Assembly: GCA_016630955.3 (NCBI GenBank) | Contig: CM049993.1 | Span: forward strand, 744,001 to 808,000 | Direction: 5' to 3' | Source: Didymella arachidicola | Taxonomy: Eukaryota > Ascomycota > Dothideomycetes > Pleosporales > Didymellaceae | Length of the DNA stretch: 64,000 bases | Part shown: positions 32,501-44,198 of the stretch, one piece after another | Position numbering within the stretch: the stretch's first letter is position 1 | Layout: every line of letters starts with the position of its first letter | Program-made: the position numbers and the translations under genes | The notes under the pieces: generated by a model | Seen by the model: only the letters and a program-made list of their open reading frames with translations | Told to the model about the DNA's origin: nothing | Database searches by the model: none

Positions 32501-35500
32501 CAAAAAAGCTGGCAGCATCGATCTCCTCAGCTTGCGGTGCTGGGGCACCGGCGTTTGCCGCGTTGCGACGACGATTCTCCTCTCGCTCGCGGCGTCGGCG
32601 ATCGGCAGCTTCTTGCTGAAGAAGCTCAGCCCGCATCTCAGGAGGAAGGGCAGCCAGAAATTCCTCGTCAAGCTCGGTAGGTTCTTCGTTCTGAGCAGCA
32701 GTACCGGCTGGGGCAGACGACTGCTGTTGTTGGACCTGCTGTTCTTGACGCGCTCGCTGTGCTTGCTGCTGACGTTGCTCTTGTCGTCGCTCGGCGACTT
32801 GCTGCAATAGCACTTCTTCTCGAAGCTCCTCTGGTAGTGCATCGAGGTATTCAAGGTCAATGCCCAGCTCGGTGATATCATACTCACGACCCCGCAGTGT
32901 TGTGATGATGCGCTGTACAGGCTCAGCAGGTGCTTCGGATTCTGCTGGACCAATTTCGACACCCTCCATGGATGTGCCGTCAGCCGTCGCAGCAGGCCGC
33001 TCGCTGGGTTCTTGTGATGCAGTAGTCTCTGCTGCTTGGTTTGCGGCCTCGGCAGCTTCCGCAGTCTCGCGTTCTTGTCGCTCCTTCTCTTCCTTCTCGT
33101 GAGCCTCACGCTCTTCACGCTCCTTCTGTTCTCTACGCTGCTTCTCCTCTTGAGCCTTGCGAGCAAGCTCAGCCTTTCGCTCTTCTTCGCGCTTCTTGGC
33201 AGCTTCCAGGGCTGGGGGTACCAAGAGCTTTAGGATCGCATTGATTACCCGCTGACCCTTCTCAATTGCAGAAGGGCCATAGAGGATCCTAGCTTCTTCT
33301 TGCCAGCGCTGACTTGTGTAGGCCTTGGAGAATGCAACTGCTGAGTGTGGATCTTCGCGAGCTGAGCGAGGGATGCCGGTTGGCCTAGGAGGTACCATGT
33401 TGCGGTGAAAGCCCACGTCGAATGGTGGTGGAATACCTATCGGCAGGTTGTTGAAGGACAGATGAATGGCACCGCCATGTTGCTGCAGCTGTGGTGCATT
33501 GCCTTGGCTCATGGCGTTAAGCAAGTTGCTGATGAAGGAGACCGGACTGTCTGCATTAGCCGCGCGAGGGCCACGACCTTCTATAGCATGTACCCAGTCA
33601 CTCTCGCCACGACCGGCGGGGCCGCCGTGGGATCGGCTGCCGCGTTGAAGCAGTGGATTGATACCATCGTCAGTTGCGCGAGGACCGGCACCCGGACGGT
33701 GAGATCGGTATGCCGGAACAAGAATGCGATCGCCGGGTCCAGCAGGAAACATCCAGGGACTGAGTCGATGAGTGTGACGCGAGGTAGGTGCGACAGGCTC
33801 GTCCCAACTTCCTCCTCCCCAACCAATTTCAGGCACAACTTCCTCGTCGTCTTCCATACCCGGATCGTAGTGGATATCGTCTTCGTCGTACTCCTCTTCA
33901 TCTTCTTCTTCACCTGCTGGAGTCAGTGCAAAGTCACTAGGAATGACTATTGTTGCCATACCGTCATCACCCATATCATCACCTAAGAAGTCCTCCATAT
34001 CACCGCCGCCTTGGCGCATCTGCTCAAGGAGTTGTGGTGAGTCAAGGATGAAGCCAGTCAGAGGGTTGGTGGGCATGTTCCCTCCGTTCATACCCCCAGG
34101 AAAGTCGTCATCCTCGTTACTCCAGTCGTCTTGGTCGTCAGCGAGACTACCGCCTTCATCATCGCCGGTAACTTCTTCCAGTTCCTCAACGAGTTCATCC
34201 ATTGCATCCATCGCAGCTTCGGCACTCATCTCTTCCTCGTCATCATCATCATCATCCATATCCTCGTCCTCGTCATCTTCTTCATCTTCGTCATCTTCTT
34301 CGGAATCATCATCAGTTCCAGATTCCATACCTTCTACACCTCCATCAAGTTCAACCTCAATGTCGACATCGCCAGGTAGGCCCTCGATGGGACCCATGTC
34401 GTCGATGTCCATGTCCAGCATCTCATCCTCCACTTCAGAAACAACATCGTCGTCTCCCAACTCTCCGCCTTCATCAAACTCCATGTCATCCGCATAAGGA
34501 TCCTCGTACATCATTTCTTCGTCATCCTCGTCCTCGTCCTCGTCGGATTCGTAGTCATCATGAGGCTCAAATAAGCCAAGGGTTGAGTTTCGGAAGAGAT
34601 CAGGCGTTTCCTCGCGATCATTTTCAACAAGATCGTCGTCCGATGCTGTCGAGATCTCGGACTCATCAGCAGAATCTGGTGCCGAAGAGTCGTCATAGTG
34701 CGTGCTGAGATCCATCGCAACATAGCATAGCCACTTGAGAGGCTTTAGGATGTACTTGACAACTCGTTTGGCGTTCGGAAAATTTAGGTCAATGTCCGAA
34801 ATGGCTGTTGTCAAGATGGTGATGAAGTTCTTCTCATACATGATCTTTGCCATCTGCTTGAGGTTCGGCGTAAGATCTGCATTCGAGGTAAGCATCTCGC
34901 CATTAGCGCGCTGTGACACCATTCTTGAGAAGATGTCAGCGATACCCAACAGTCGCGAGTACTTCAAATCGAGTGCCTCATCTGATGAGCTGGCGTCTTT
35001 GAATGCCTTCAGGGCATGCTCCAGAACAAATTTGCGCACAAACAAAAGGTCTGGTTCGGTCTCTGCGTATGGCGACATCTTGTTTGCCTCGGCCTTGGGC
35101 AAGGCATTCTCTCCCGTTTTGTTGCAAAGGGATACGATGAGGTCAATGGCACAATTCGAGGTCGCTAGCTTTTTCTTGAAACTAATATCGCCTTCGTGAT
35201 TGAGTGTGCCGATGGGTACCAGAACATTGAGCAGATAGTTGAGCACACCAGAGCGGGGCTTCGAAGGAGTCATGGTGTATGGGTCAGCCTTGCGCGAAAA
35301 GTTTATAAACTCAATCTTCGTCCGATTGTAGCTCTGTAGAAGCTCCGCGAGACACCTGAGGATGAAGCAGCGGTAGATGTAAATGGGGTGCGCATCTGCC
35401 TTAAAAGTCGGCTTCTCGGGTTTGCTTAGATCTGGAGTTGTAGTCGGGGACGCAGAGGCTCCCTCGGAGGCAGGCTGAGCATCTGTAGACTGGGCGATTT

Positions 35501-38500
35501 CCGTTGTCTCTGCAGTTGATTCGGTCGACTTTGGAGATTCTGTCTTGTCTTCAATCTCCTTGTACGCAAGCAACTCGCAAAGCAGATAGTGGATGACGCC
35601 ATCGGGATTCTCAACGACTGGTAGTTTAAGATCAGTGGTCTTTGTGCGCTCCAAGACCGGTTTCTGGGGGGGAATCTCACTCGACTCCTTGGGCTTGTCA
35701 GCCTCAGTCGTAGTGTCTAAAGGCCCCACTTCAGCACTGGGTTCGTCGGCAGGCTCTTCGCGCTTAAGCATCAGAGTCTGTGGCCTTTGGTTGGGATCGA
35801 ATCGCGCCAGCTGCAGCTTTTCGTTGGTAATTTCGACGAAGATCTCTGGAGCTCGGATAGCGAGGTTGTACATTTGACGCGTGTATCCAGTTGTGTCAGT
35901 CTGCCTACGATCGCGAGATTCGAATACTTGTTGAATCTCTGTTCGCATGAGCTGTCTGATCATGTTGTCATCTTCAATCATGTGGCGGAGCACGATCATA
36001 AAAGCACTTCGCAGACCTTCGTTGGTCACACCGGCCAACTGCTTGATCATCAGGAAGATACGTTGAATGTTGCGCTTCTCGGCCAAACGTGACGCAATCT
36101 TGCGTGTGCGTGTAAGCATGACCAGCACACGAGTGACTGAGAGAGCCAAGGACTCGTCTTTGCCTATACGTGGAAGAATATCCATGATTGCTTGGAACAA
36201 GAGGTCCTTCTCGTCAATGCTCACAATGGGCTCAGGAAGATCATCGACAGAGGCTTCCTGTTGTGAGTCGCTGGTTGGTGGTGTCCATTGAATTTGGGGA
36301 GGAAGCTGATCCTCGGCCAAAAGTCGCTCGATGATGAGAAGCACTTGTCCTATCCACGGTGAAGACTCCTCGGGTGTCTGGTCTGGAAAGATCTTGATGA
36401 AGCCGAGTAGCGTGGCGAAGTTGTCCTTCAATTCTTCCACGATAACTTCGTAGAAGTCTTTCTCTTGCAAAACCAAAGCAAGCAAGTGTGCAGATGCAGC
36501 AATCTTCTTGCCTTGTGAATGGAAGTCGTCTTCGCTCTGGTATGAGATCAGGGACTGCACGAGCGTCACGCCAATCTCTGAGCGCATCGCAGCTGGATCG
36601 AGTGCTTTCGCTACTGCTGCAGTGATCAGGTCCGCCAGCTCGAACGTGACGCCGTCGTGCGAGTTGAGAATATCCAATGATCGATCAACTAGGTTTTGGC
36701 GTAGGGCCATGCGCTCTTTCTCCAGATCATCCAAAGCGACAGCCTTAGCTTTGTTGCCCACAGCCATCCGCTTCTGGTACGCTAACGCATCACGAGGAGC
36801 AACAAAAGGCTGTGCTGGCTGGCTTTCAGGCCCTGGCGTGCTACCTGAAGCGTCCCGCAAGTGCAGAGAGGATTCTTGGGTAACGTCCTCCATTTGAATG
36901 GATCGACCATCAGGTGCTTCTGATGTGCCTTCGTCGTTCGTGTAGTCACCGGTGGAGACGCTAGCATCATCCGCGTGCTCAGGAACTACAACCTCAGCTC
37001 GACTGGCCGACACCGATGGCGGACCGCGGGCCTCGATCTCGTACTGTGGAATCGGGTTCCTTGATGACTGTCCACGGTTCTGATTCTGGCAATAGTCGTG
37101 TGCAAGGTTGTAGTTGTCGCAGCAGCGGTAAAGAGCCTCTTCAGCTAGGCTTCCTTCGAACCCAGCTTCTTTGAGGCGGGCCATGTGATCTTCATTACGA
37201 GGCACCCATGGTTTGATGATTGGCTTGTTACGCTTGGGGATCTTATCGACAGTCTTAGGTGCCCCATGTTCTCCATCGCACTCAAGAATAGACCGTAGAA
37301 TATTGATCGAGGTTTTGACTATCGAGGTGGTGGCTTTGTCAATCAAGTCAGAATTCCAGATCTTCGCAACAGGTTTAATAGCAGCGCAGCGCAGCTCGAC
37401 CACAAATTGTGCGAAAAGGAAGTAGTCTGCTCGGGTGGCGTCACGATCAGATCGACTTTGCATTGTCGATGTTTGCGGCGATTCGCTGATGACTTTATTG
37501 TTGGTGATCTGCGAGTAGAGGGCGAGCATGATCTTGATGCCACCTAGCGATAAGTGCAGAAGTCGCTTGCTCTCTTCACTTGCGTCATCACCCTCCTTGC
37601 GAGAAGCACCCGAAGCTGTTTCGAAGAATTGGTCAAGGATATCGCCGAGAACCTCGAAGCCACCAAGATTTCTGAAGGAGACGAGGAGTAAAGTTAGCGT
37701 GTGGGTCCTATCCATGTGCGGGTCGATCATGAGCTGCGACAGGGATGTTAGTGTGACAATCCAGTACGCATAGCGATCCTCCACGGATCCAGACTCCTTG
37801 GGCGCTTCAAACTGGAGCTGATCAATGACCGCTTGCGCGAGCTGATCCGAGACTATAGTGGCACATTGCTTTTGATAGGTCTCCAAGGTCCGCCTAGATA
37901 AAAGGAGCCTGCCAAGCGACTGGAAGAAGGGCGCAATTTCCAGCGGTATCCGACTGAGAAGCGATCGAAGAGTTTGCGTGTTCTTGAATTGCGCACTGTC
38001 TTGGCTTGGCACGTGAGCTACAGGTGCCGCGTCTTGAGATGGTGTTGTGTCCTCGCTCGAAGCTCCTTCCGTGGGATCCGAAGCGCGGCTGCTACTTCCC
38101 ATGCCGAAAATGTGATCAGCTTCAGCGACCCCAAATCCAGGGCTCATGATTCGAGTTTCTTTCTCCCACGCTTTTGGCATGTTCCGTTGAAGAAGAAGCT
38201 CCTCCCAAATGCAGCTGCCATGCAGCCTGCCCAGACTATCGACGAGACGCGCGTACATGTCGGCAAGGTTGACTTGGGCTGATACAGGGTGCTGCTGACG
38301 ACCATTGAACATTTGGCTCTGAAATGTCAGGGTCATAGCTGAGACAAGCGTATGTACCGTGACCAGGGACTTGACGTATTGAGTGCCGTTCTTCACTACC
38401 ACGCTGTCCTGGGAAGCTTTGGTGGTAAAAGGCGCGAAGAATGCCGTGCTACCAGAGTGGTTAAGGAGAGGCTCGAGCTGCTCCAGAGCATGCTGGGTCC

Positions 38501-41500
38501 GCTTGATCAATGATGGTACCGTGATGTGAGGCTTCTGCTCGACGAGTACTTGAACGACCCGGCCAAATTCCTCGCTCATACTGCGCGACTCCTTGGCCTT
38601 TGGATCAAGGCAGGCAAGACTGGAAATGTCGAGGATCGACTCGACACCATCCGCTTCGATGAAAGCAGCGCACATGGCATGGTTGGAGAAGAAGCCACTC
38701 AGGAAACGACACAGCACACGAATGTACTGGCTCGTAGTCGGGCCTTGGGCACTGTCCTCTGTGTCGATGATCTGGTCGATAGACACAAGCTCTGTGATCG
38801 ATTGAGGAGTTACCTGCTTGTCGGCGTCTGGCATATCGACATCTGCGATGGAAGAGATGGGTTGCTGTGCCTGTCCGCTCACATGTTGTGAGCCTACGAG
38901 TGCTTGACGACCGCCAGCTACAAAGAGCTTGCCGTCGGCATCTTCTGTCCAAAGCTTCGCGCCAGCACCTTCCTTCTCTGCTTTGGCGGCGCAGAGCTGT
39001 ACAACGCGTGCAATCAACTCACTAAGGCATGAAAGCACGCGTGCTTTCAGTGGTGGGTGATGGCGCACTAATTCATCGAAGGTGTTACCGATCATGGTAG
39101 GCATCTCCGTGTCAGCGTCAAGTGCCTTGACGTGAGCTGGGCTCTCAAAAATCTCGAAGAACCGAGGCAGCGCTTTTGAAGATTGGAATAGTTTCATACC
39201 AGCTTCAGCAAGGCATATTGCTCCAAAAGCAGGGGGCAGAGTTGAGATGGCCTCAGCGACTGGAAGAATACCAGTAGCCAAAGGTTGCCCAGGCTCTCGT
39301 GGAGTGTACACTTGCTGTAGTGGGGGATGTGTAGCATCTGTGATGCTTGCAATAGCTGCTGCGATCTCTTCTGAAGCCGGCTCAGCAGCCACTGTCTCTA
39401 AGAAGGCGTCACTCAGGCCAGCTTCAGCGATGACCTGATAGCTTGTCGGCTCGTTGTGAATGAAGCTTGTGAGGACATTGACAGCCATGCTCCATACAGT
39501 GGAGCCGAAGATGCTTGCGTTCGAGAGCACAGTGCGGAGAGCAGTCAGAAGTTGCGAGGAGTCAATGAGCTGCCGCATAAGACGATCGAAATTGCCACCT
39601 GTATGGGACATCATGTGGTTCAGGAACTTGAAGAGCCACCTGAGTGTTTGCTGGTGGTAAAAGGGGATCTGGTAGTCGGTAAGTTGAGTCTTGTACTCCT
39701 TAGGCATACCCCTGCCCTCTTCTGCGAGCTTCTTTGACGTGTCGACTTCGTACTGCATCAAATCGGCGATGATCTCCAAGCCCCCGGCGCTTACGAGAGC
39801 TGCGAATGCATGCTGCAAATTGTACACAAATGTGTCAAGGAAATTAAGGATCTTGGGGTGGTTGCGTTCGGCCTTGTCTGTCCGGAATTTGAGAACTTCA
39901 ACGAGAATCTCCAGCAGCCCAGCGGACACCATGTTCTCTCCTGTGCGTTGCTGCGATTGTGGGATGGTGTTGAGCAGGGAGAACAGAGCATCGCACCATT
40001 CATCTTCTTCCAGATCAACTTGTGGGCCATCTTCTGTGTTGAGTCCAGCGACGAGCTTGCGAACAGTGTAGAACAACACTCCGTGATTGACATTGACACT
40101 GAGTGCAGTGCAGACGTCATTGGACTTGTTCTTGTGCTTCGCCAATGCTTCCAGCGCATTAAAGGTGAAAGTCTGAAGCTCAGTCGAGATGACAGGCTTG
40201 CCTTCGCCGGGAGGTTGGACAAGTTCGGCGAGCTGGAAAGCTAGCTGCAATCGCCGCGGCTCGTCCGCGTCTGATTGGCCCAGCCGAGTATGGAACTCCT
40301 TCTCGCCGTGAACAAAACCCATGTTAGCAATTGCAAGCAAACGCACAGCCACTGCATCATCTCGGCCAGAGGTTCCGTTATTCAGCATCTTAGCCGTGCG
40401 GAGTTTGTGCAGTAGCTCATAGTGAGCACTCGCAGGCAGTTCTGCCAGCCCTTGCTTGAGCAAATCGTGGATGTGGGTGTTTGCAACCTTGTCTGCTGAC
40501 AGCTCGAACGTTTTTGGTCCGTTCGGCCTGCCGCCCGGCTCACCTGAGTTAGAGGCCGGCGTACTTGGTGACTCGGCGGCCGATGCAGTTAATGTTCGAG
40601 GGGTCTGATTTCGCATGTTGGACGTTCGTCGTACAGGTGTCGGTGTGCTAGGTGCATCTGTGCTTGCTAATGTAGACCTGCTGTCGCTGCTGATTTCCTC
40701 AGGTGCCGCCGTAGGCTCATAGTATGTGATGTGTACGCCTCCAAACTCCCGCTTCAATGTAGATTCTGGTAGCTTGAATAGCCCAGTCAGATCAGCTGGA
40801 CTAAACCTGTCTGCTTCACTGCGTCGATCGCCTGGAGTTTTGTCCTTGCCTTTGCCCGCCAGTGTGCCAAAGATTGGTGGAGCTGCTGTAGGGCCCTTCG
40901 AGAAAGGCGCAGACAGCTTCTGAATCTTATCTAGACCAATGTTGTAGTGACTGGAGAGTAACGAAGGGTGAAGGGTGGCCGGTGCCAACCGTAAGCGTGC
41001 AGCCTGGTAGCGCTGCGACAGCCGGTGGCCGAGACGCAGTGTGGCTTTAAGTAAGGAAGTAGAGGTGGTGTTGAGAAGCTTGTCCAGACGTTCGCTACTC
41101 GAGTAGAGGCTGCGGTTGCCACAGTTTTCCAGTAGCATCCGTGTGAAGTTCAGGACTTGCTCGATCAGCTCACGGTCGCCATCCTGTGATACTTGCAAGG
41201 TATCAAGAACAGCTTCAGTGGTGCTCAAGTTGGCGCTTGTACTCCCATCCTCTGCGTCGCCTTTCAACAGCAATCGCCGTTGAAGAGATTGTGTCTGCGG
41301 CCCATCCACTAAACCATACTCCTGGTTGAAAAGCTCCAGTATGCGGTCAAAGCGATTGAATACTGGAATCCAATGGTAAGCGTCTCCTCGGGGAAATGGC
41401 CACTGCTTAGGGAAAGAAGCAAGATGAGCGGGCAGCTGATAGAGTGGGATTGACTCGGTTGCTCGTATAAAGTCTGCTATCATCGGCGACTAATGGAGTG

Positions 41501-41583
41501 TTAGCATGGCCCCATTACATTGAGAGTATGCCGCCTACTAGAGTGGACTCGTGCCGCGATGTAGCCTGCTTCTTGATCTTCAT
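29503..41583 (-). CDS. tom1: HECT E3 ubiquitin ligase Tom1/HUWE1 type, 3 exons, 3992 aa
   Basis: Giant ubiquitin ligase; in yeast Tom1 acts on excess histones, ribosomal proteins and mRNA-export factors. Exons (read downward): 41539-41583, 29651-41489 and 29503-29597, with introns of 49 and 53 nt (branch GCTAAC in the first, GTAAGT donor in the second). Exon 1 gives the expected basic leader MKIKKQATSRHESTL. Domains: DUF908 and DUF913 armadillo-like regions in the first 850 residues, a UBA-like segment near 1440-1485, a very acidic Asp/Glu stretch near 2320-2470, a DUF4414 region with ubiquitin-binding-like helices near 2880-3055, and the HECT domain from about 3635 to the end. Catalytic Cys3959 lies in HTCFN (codon 29658-29660). 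The last exon supplies the C-terminal tail ending in GFA, with the conserved Phe. Length is near the upper end for fungal Tom1. The single 11.8-kb exon is notable. Confidence 0.95.
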
Positions 41584-42367
41584 GTTTGCGCCGGGCGCTT
41601 GGAGAGCAAACTAGCCAAACATGCAAACTCCTCAGTGTCGCCTTTGCCGCAAATTTCCGAGCGAGATGCGGGAGCCGAATGTCTACGAATGTCGCTAGAC
41701 AAGGCTCTCTTGTAACGCAGGCTCTCACCTGTTTCACCGGGTGATATGTCTGTTGTTCGTGCAGAAGGGCGCAGGCGGTGTCCTAGAGACTCGATGGATA
41801 GTGGCCGAATAGGCGTCGTACGCAAACCCGTCTTCTTCTGCGGGGAAGGTGATGCGCAGGTAAGGTGCGGAACAGAGGCGTGGTCGAGGAAAGCGCAGCC
41901 AGAGCTCACGGTGCAGGCGTGAGTGTTTCTGGGCTGGCGCAGAGTCTTTGTCAGATGGTTATTATCAGAGCCGGTGAGGTTGTGCGTTGTGTTGCTCGTG
42001 GTGTTGTCGCATCTGTGGTCGATGGCGGGAGCTTCGAGATGATGCACGCGCCGGGATGAGCGGTCCGCCGCTTAGGTAAAAACGGGCATCACGACCAGCA
42101 CGCGTGCACCAAAACTCGACCAAATTGTATTCGCGAAGTTTCCAATGTGACGTCATTTTTATTCACGAGGCAACTGTCCATGTGATTTCTTAACACAGGT
42201 ATTCGGATTGTTCGTGGACGAGGGCCTTCACAATTTGCCGAGGATGCACGCTGAGCTGGCACACGAGGCGCATACTATGGGCTCTCTGAACACTGCCCGT
42301 AGACTTCTCATGAATTGCAACCCACATCTTCTCAGTAGCTTGTGAGCAAACGAACTATGAGCAGGGT
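41584..42367. promoter_or_regulatory. Upstream region of tom1
   Basis: 784 nt between the tom1 start and the end of the next minus-strand gene. Frames here are shadows without protein character. The promoter of tom1 is expected here, but I see no clear TATA element. Confidence 0.4.
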
Positions 42368-42724
42368 TCATCGAGGCTGCTCGGTAGCCCGCTCTTCGTC
42401 CACCAATCTCGCCGTCTCCTCCAGTACCAACAGGTCCCTCTCCAGCATCTCCGCCCAGTTTTGCACGTCACCGATTTCATTCAATTTCTTCGTGCTCGTG
42501 TCACCGAGTTTCTGCCACTTGTCGGTCTCCTTTCTTAGCGCCGCTGTCTGTTTTGCGAGCTCCTTCTCCTGCTTTGCAATAGCGGCTGAGTTGGCATGCA
42601 GGTCTGCAGTGCGAGTGCGCAGGTCGGCGTCGATTGATGTACCGATCGAGGAGAGCGAAGCGAGCACTGCTGCGCGGGCTTCACGCTGCTGTTGGGCTGT
42701 TGCTGCAGTCGGTGGGGATGACAT
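42368..42724 (-). CDS. bls1: BLOC-1 subunit 1-like (BLOS1/GCN5L1) protein, 118 aa
   Basis: Small coiled-coil subunit of the biogenesis-of-lysosome-related-organelles complex 1, acting on endosomes in sorting and Rab GAP recruitment. Single exon, start at 42724 with MSSPPTAATAQQQREARAAVL. Residues 10-105 are almost wholly helical with heptads. The diagnostic C-terminal block IGDVQNWAEMLERDL matches the IGDVENWA..IE.D block of BLOS1/GCN5L1. Length agrees with the family (about 120-150). The neighbour mtc5 also works at the vacuole/lysosome, but linkage is not proof of joint action. Confidence 0.85.
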   Translation of the reverse strand: MSSPPTAATAQQQREARAAVLASLSSIGTSIDADLRTRTADLHANSAAIAKQEKELAKQTAALRKETDKWQKLGDTSTKKLNEIGDVQNWAEMLERDLLVLEETARLVDEERATEQPR

Positions 42725-43278
42725 GGCGGGCTGCTGAACGCTTTGTTGATCGATGATTAGGGTCAGGTAGGTTCTCGGAATACTGCGCGCAGCAGCACCA
42801 ACGTTGGTGCATCAGTACAAGCTTCACACGTGCTGCATCGAGCTTGATCCTCTGGTGCAAAGTGGCTGCTAGAAGGTGGCACAAGAACTTATCTGACTGG
42901 CTGGAAGCAGCCGATATTGCATGCATCCTGGTTGGTCATGCTCCAAGTACCCGTGGTGAGCCCTGAATAAGGGTGCAGCGCTTCAATAATGGAAGTGACA
43001 TAGTGAAAAGGTTTTGCAAACTGTCATGGCATCACTCGCGTTCATTCGTAAGACTGATCAGGACCTTTGTTGGAGGGCCGTGATGCTCCTCCTCCCTGAT
43101 AATGTATGGTGTCCAGACTCTCCAACCAGCGTCAGGCGATCAGTGCCGCAGAAATGAGCAAGTCCATACACGTTGTGGAGAGCTCGATCCATAGCCTACA
43201 CGAAGCGCCTTCGGGATGGCACGTGCATCGGTCGTAATTGCAGTCGCAGTTCGAACTGCGAGTCTAAGCAACCTGCGC
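42725..43278. other. Intergenic between ubc13 and the BLOS1-like gene
   Basis: 3' flank of ubc13 and promoter of the BLOS1-like gene. No further gene seen. Confidence 0.45.
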
Positions 43279-43883
43279 TCAAGCCTTGGCATACTGCTGT
43301 GTCCATTCCCTTGCTGTGGCAATAGCCTGCGCCTGGTTCTCCTTCCACGCCTGAGCTACGTCGTTTGCGAGCGGATCGTCTGGGTTCGGTGCGCCGAGCA
43401 AGGCTTGAATCGAGAGGAGGATCGTTCTGATCTGGAGAGCGGGCGACCAGTTACCTAGAAGAGTTAAGGGAAAGTTATGCGCACCCAGACGGATTGAACT
43501 TACTCTTGAGAACGTCGAGGCAAATGCGGCCCAACCTGTCGATGTTGGGGTGGTAGATCTTGGTTAGGAAACGGACCTTTGGAGGAGTCATGGGGTAGTC
43601 GTCTGGGAGGAAGAGCTCGAGCTTGAAGACCCCGCCTGTACACTGTCAGTGTACATGTCACTGCGCTTGCAGGCGCTTGCACCAACCCTCGTAAGGTGAC
43701 TGAGACGGGCCATCGATGGTCACATCAAAGTATCGCAAGTTGTCGTCATGAGGAGTAGCCGAAATGCCCTGTACTCTGAACGAATTTGCAGATCAGCTTC
43801 CGCCCGCGAAACAGCCATGGGAAGACTCACGGCTCGTTCATCAGACGCTCGGTCTCCTTGATGATGCGCTTGGGGAGGGCCAT
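43279..43883 (-). CDS. ubc13: Ubiquitin-conjugating enzyme E2, Ubc13 type, 4 exons, 149 aa
   Basis: E2 that, paired with the Mms2 variant, builds Lys63-linked ubiquitin chains in post-replication repair and endocytic sorting. Exons (read downward): 43831-43883, 43687-43775, 43504-43635, 43279-43454; introns of 55, 51 and 49 nt with consistent phases. Nearly the complete Ubc13 consensus is visible: ALPKRIIKETERL start, PHDDNLRYFDV, SPYEGGVFKLELFLP, FLTKIYHPNID with Asn78 of HPN, catalytic Cys86 in LGRICLDVLK, and NWSPALQIRTILLSIQALL. The second donor is GTTGGT, the others GTGAGT and GTAAGT. The start shares a promoter region with mtc5. Confidence 0.96.
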
Positions 43884-44198
43884 GATGGGTGTGAATCTGC
43901 AGATGAGAGAGGCGCTGTTCAAATGTGTATGCTGAGAGAAGGTCAAACTGGTGATTACGGTGCCCTTGTGTGGCTTATGGCGAGCTTTGTAATGTTTGCC
44001 CCGGCGATCACACAACACAACCGTGGATGTCTGGGTCTGAGCCACAAGGCGAGACAAACGTCAGCGGGGTGGGGTCTTGCCGCTCGTGGGAAAGTGCCGC
44101 CCGAACGCGCCAAAACTCTGACCAATAGGAGCCGAGCGCAACGCGTGCTCCTTCCTTCTATGCTCCACGCATCACCGCGACACCCTTACCCCTTCGCG
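43884..44198. promoter_or_regulatory. Divergent promoter ubc13 / mtc5 with CCAAT box
   Basis: 315 nt between divergent starts. A CCAAT box lies at 44122-44126 (plus strand), 73 nt before the mtc5 ATG, and can act in both directions. The plus-strand frame stays open through this region and through the antisense of ubc13 exon 1, but that extension has no conserved sequence and is not counted as coding. Confidence 0.5.

Noticed and set aside
43764..44198. 145-codon N-terminal extension of mtc5
   Set aside because: It runs antisense through ubc13 exon 1 and the shared promoter, and WD40 homology begins only after the Met at 44199.
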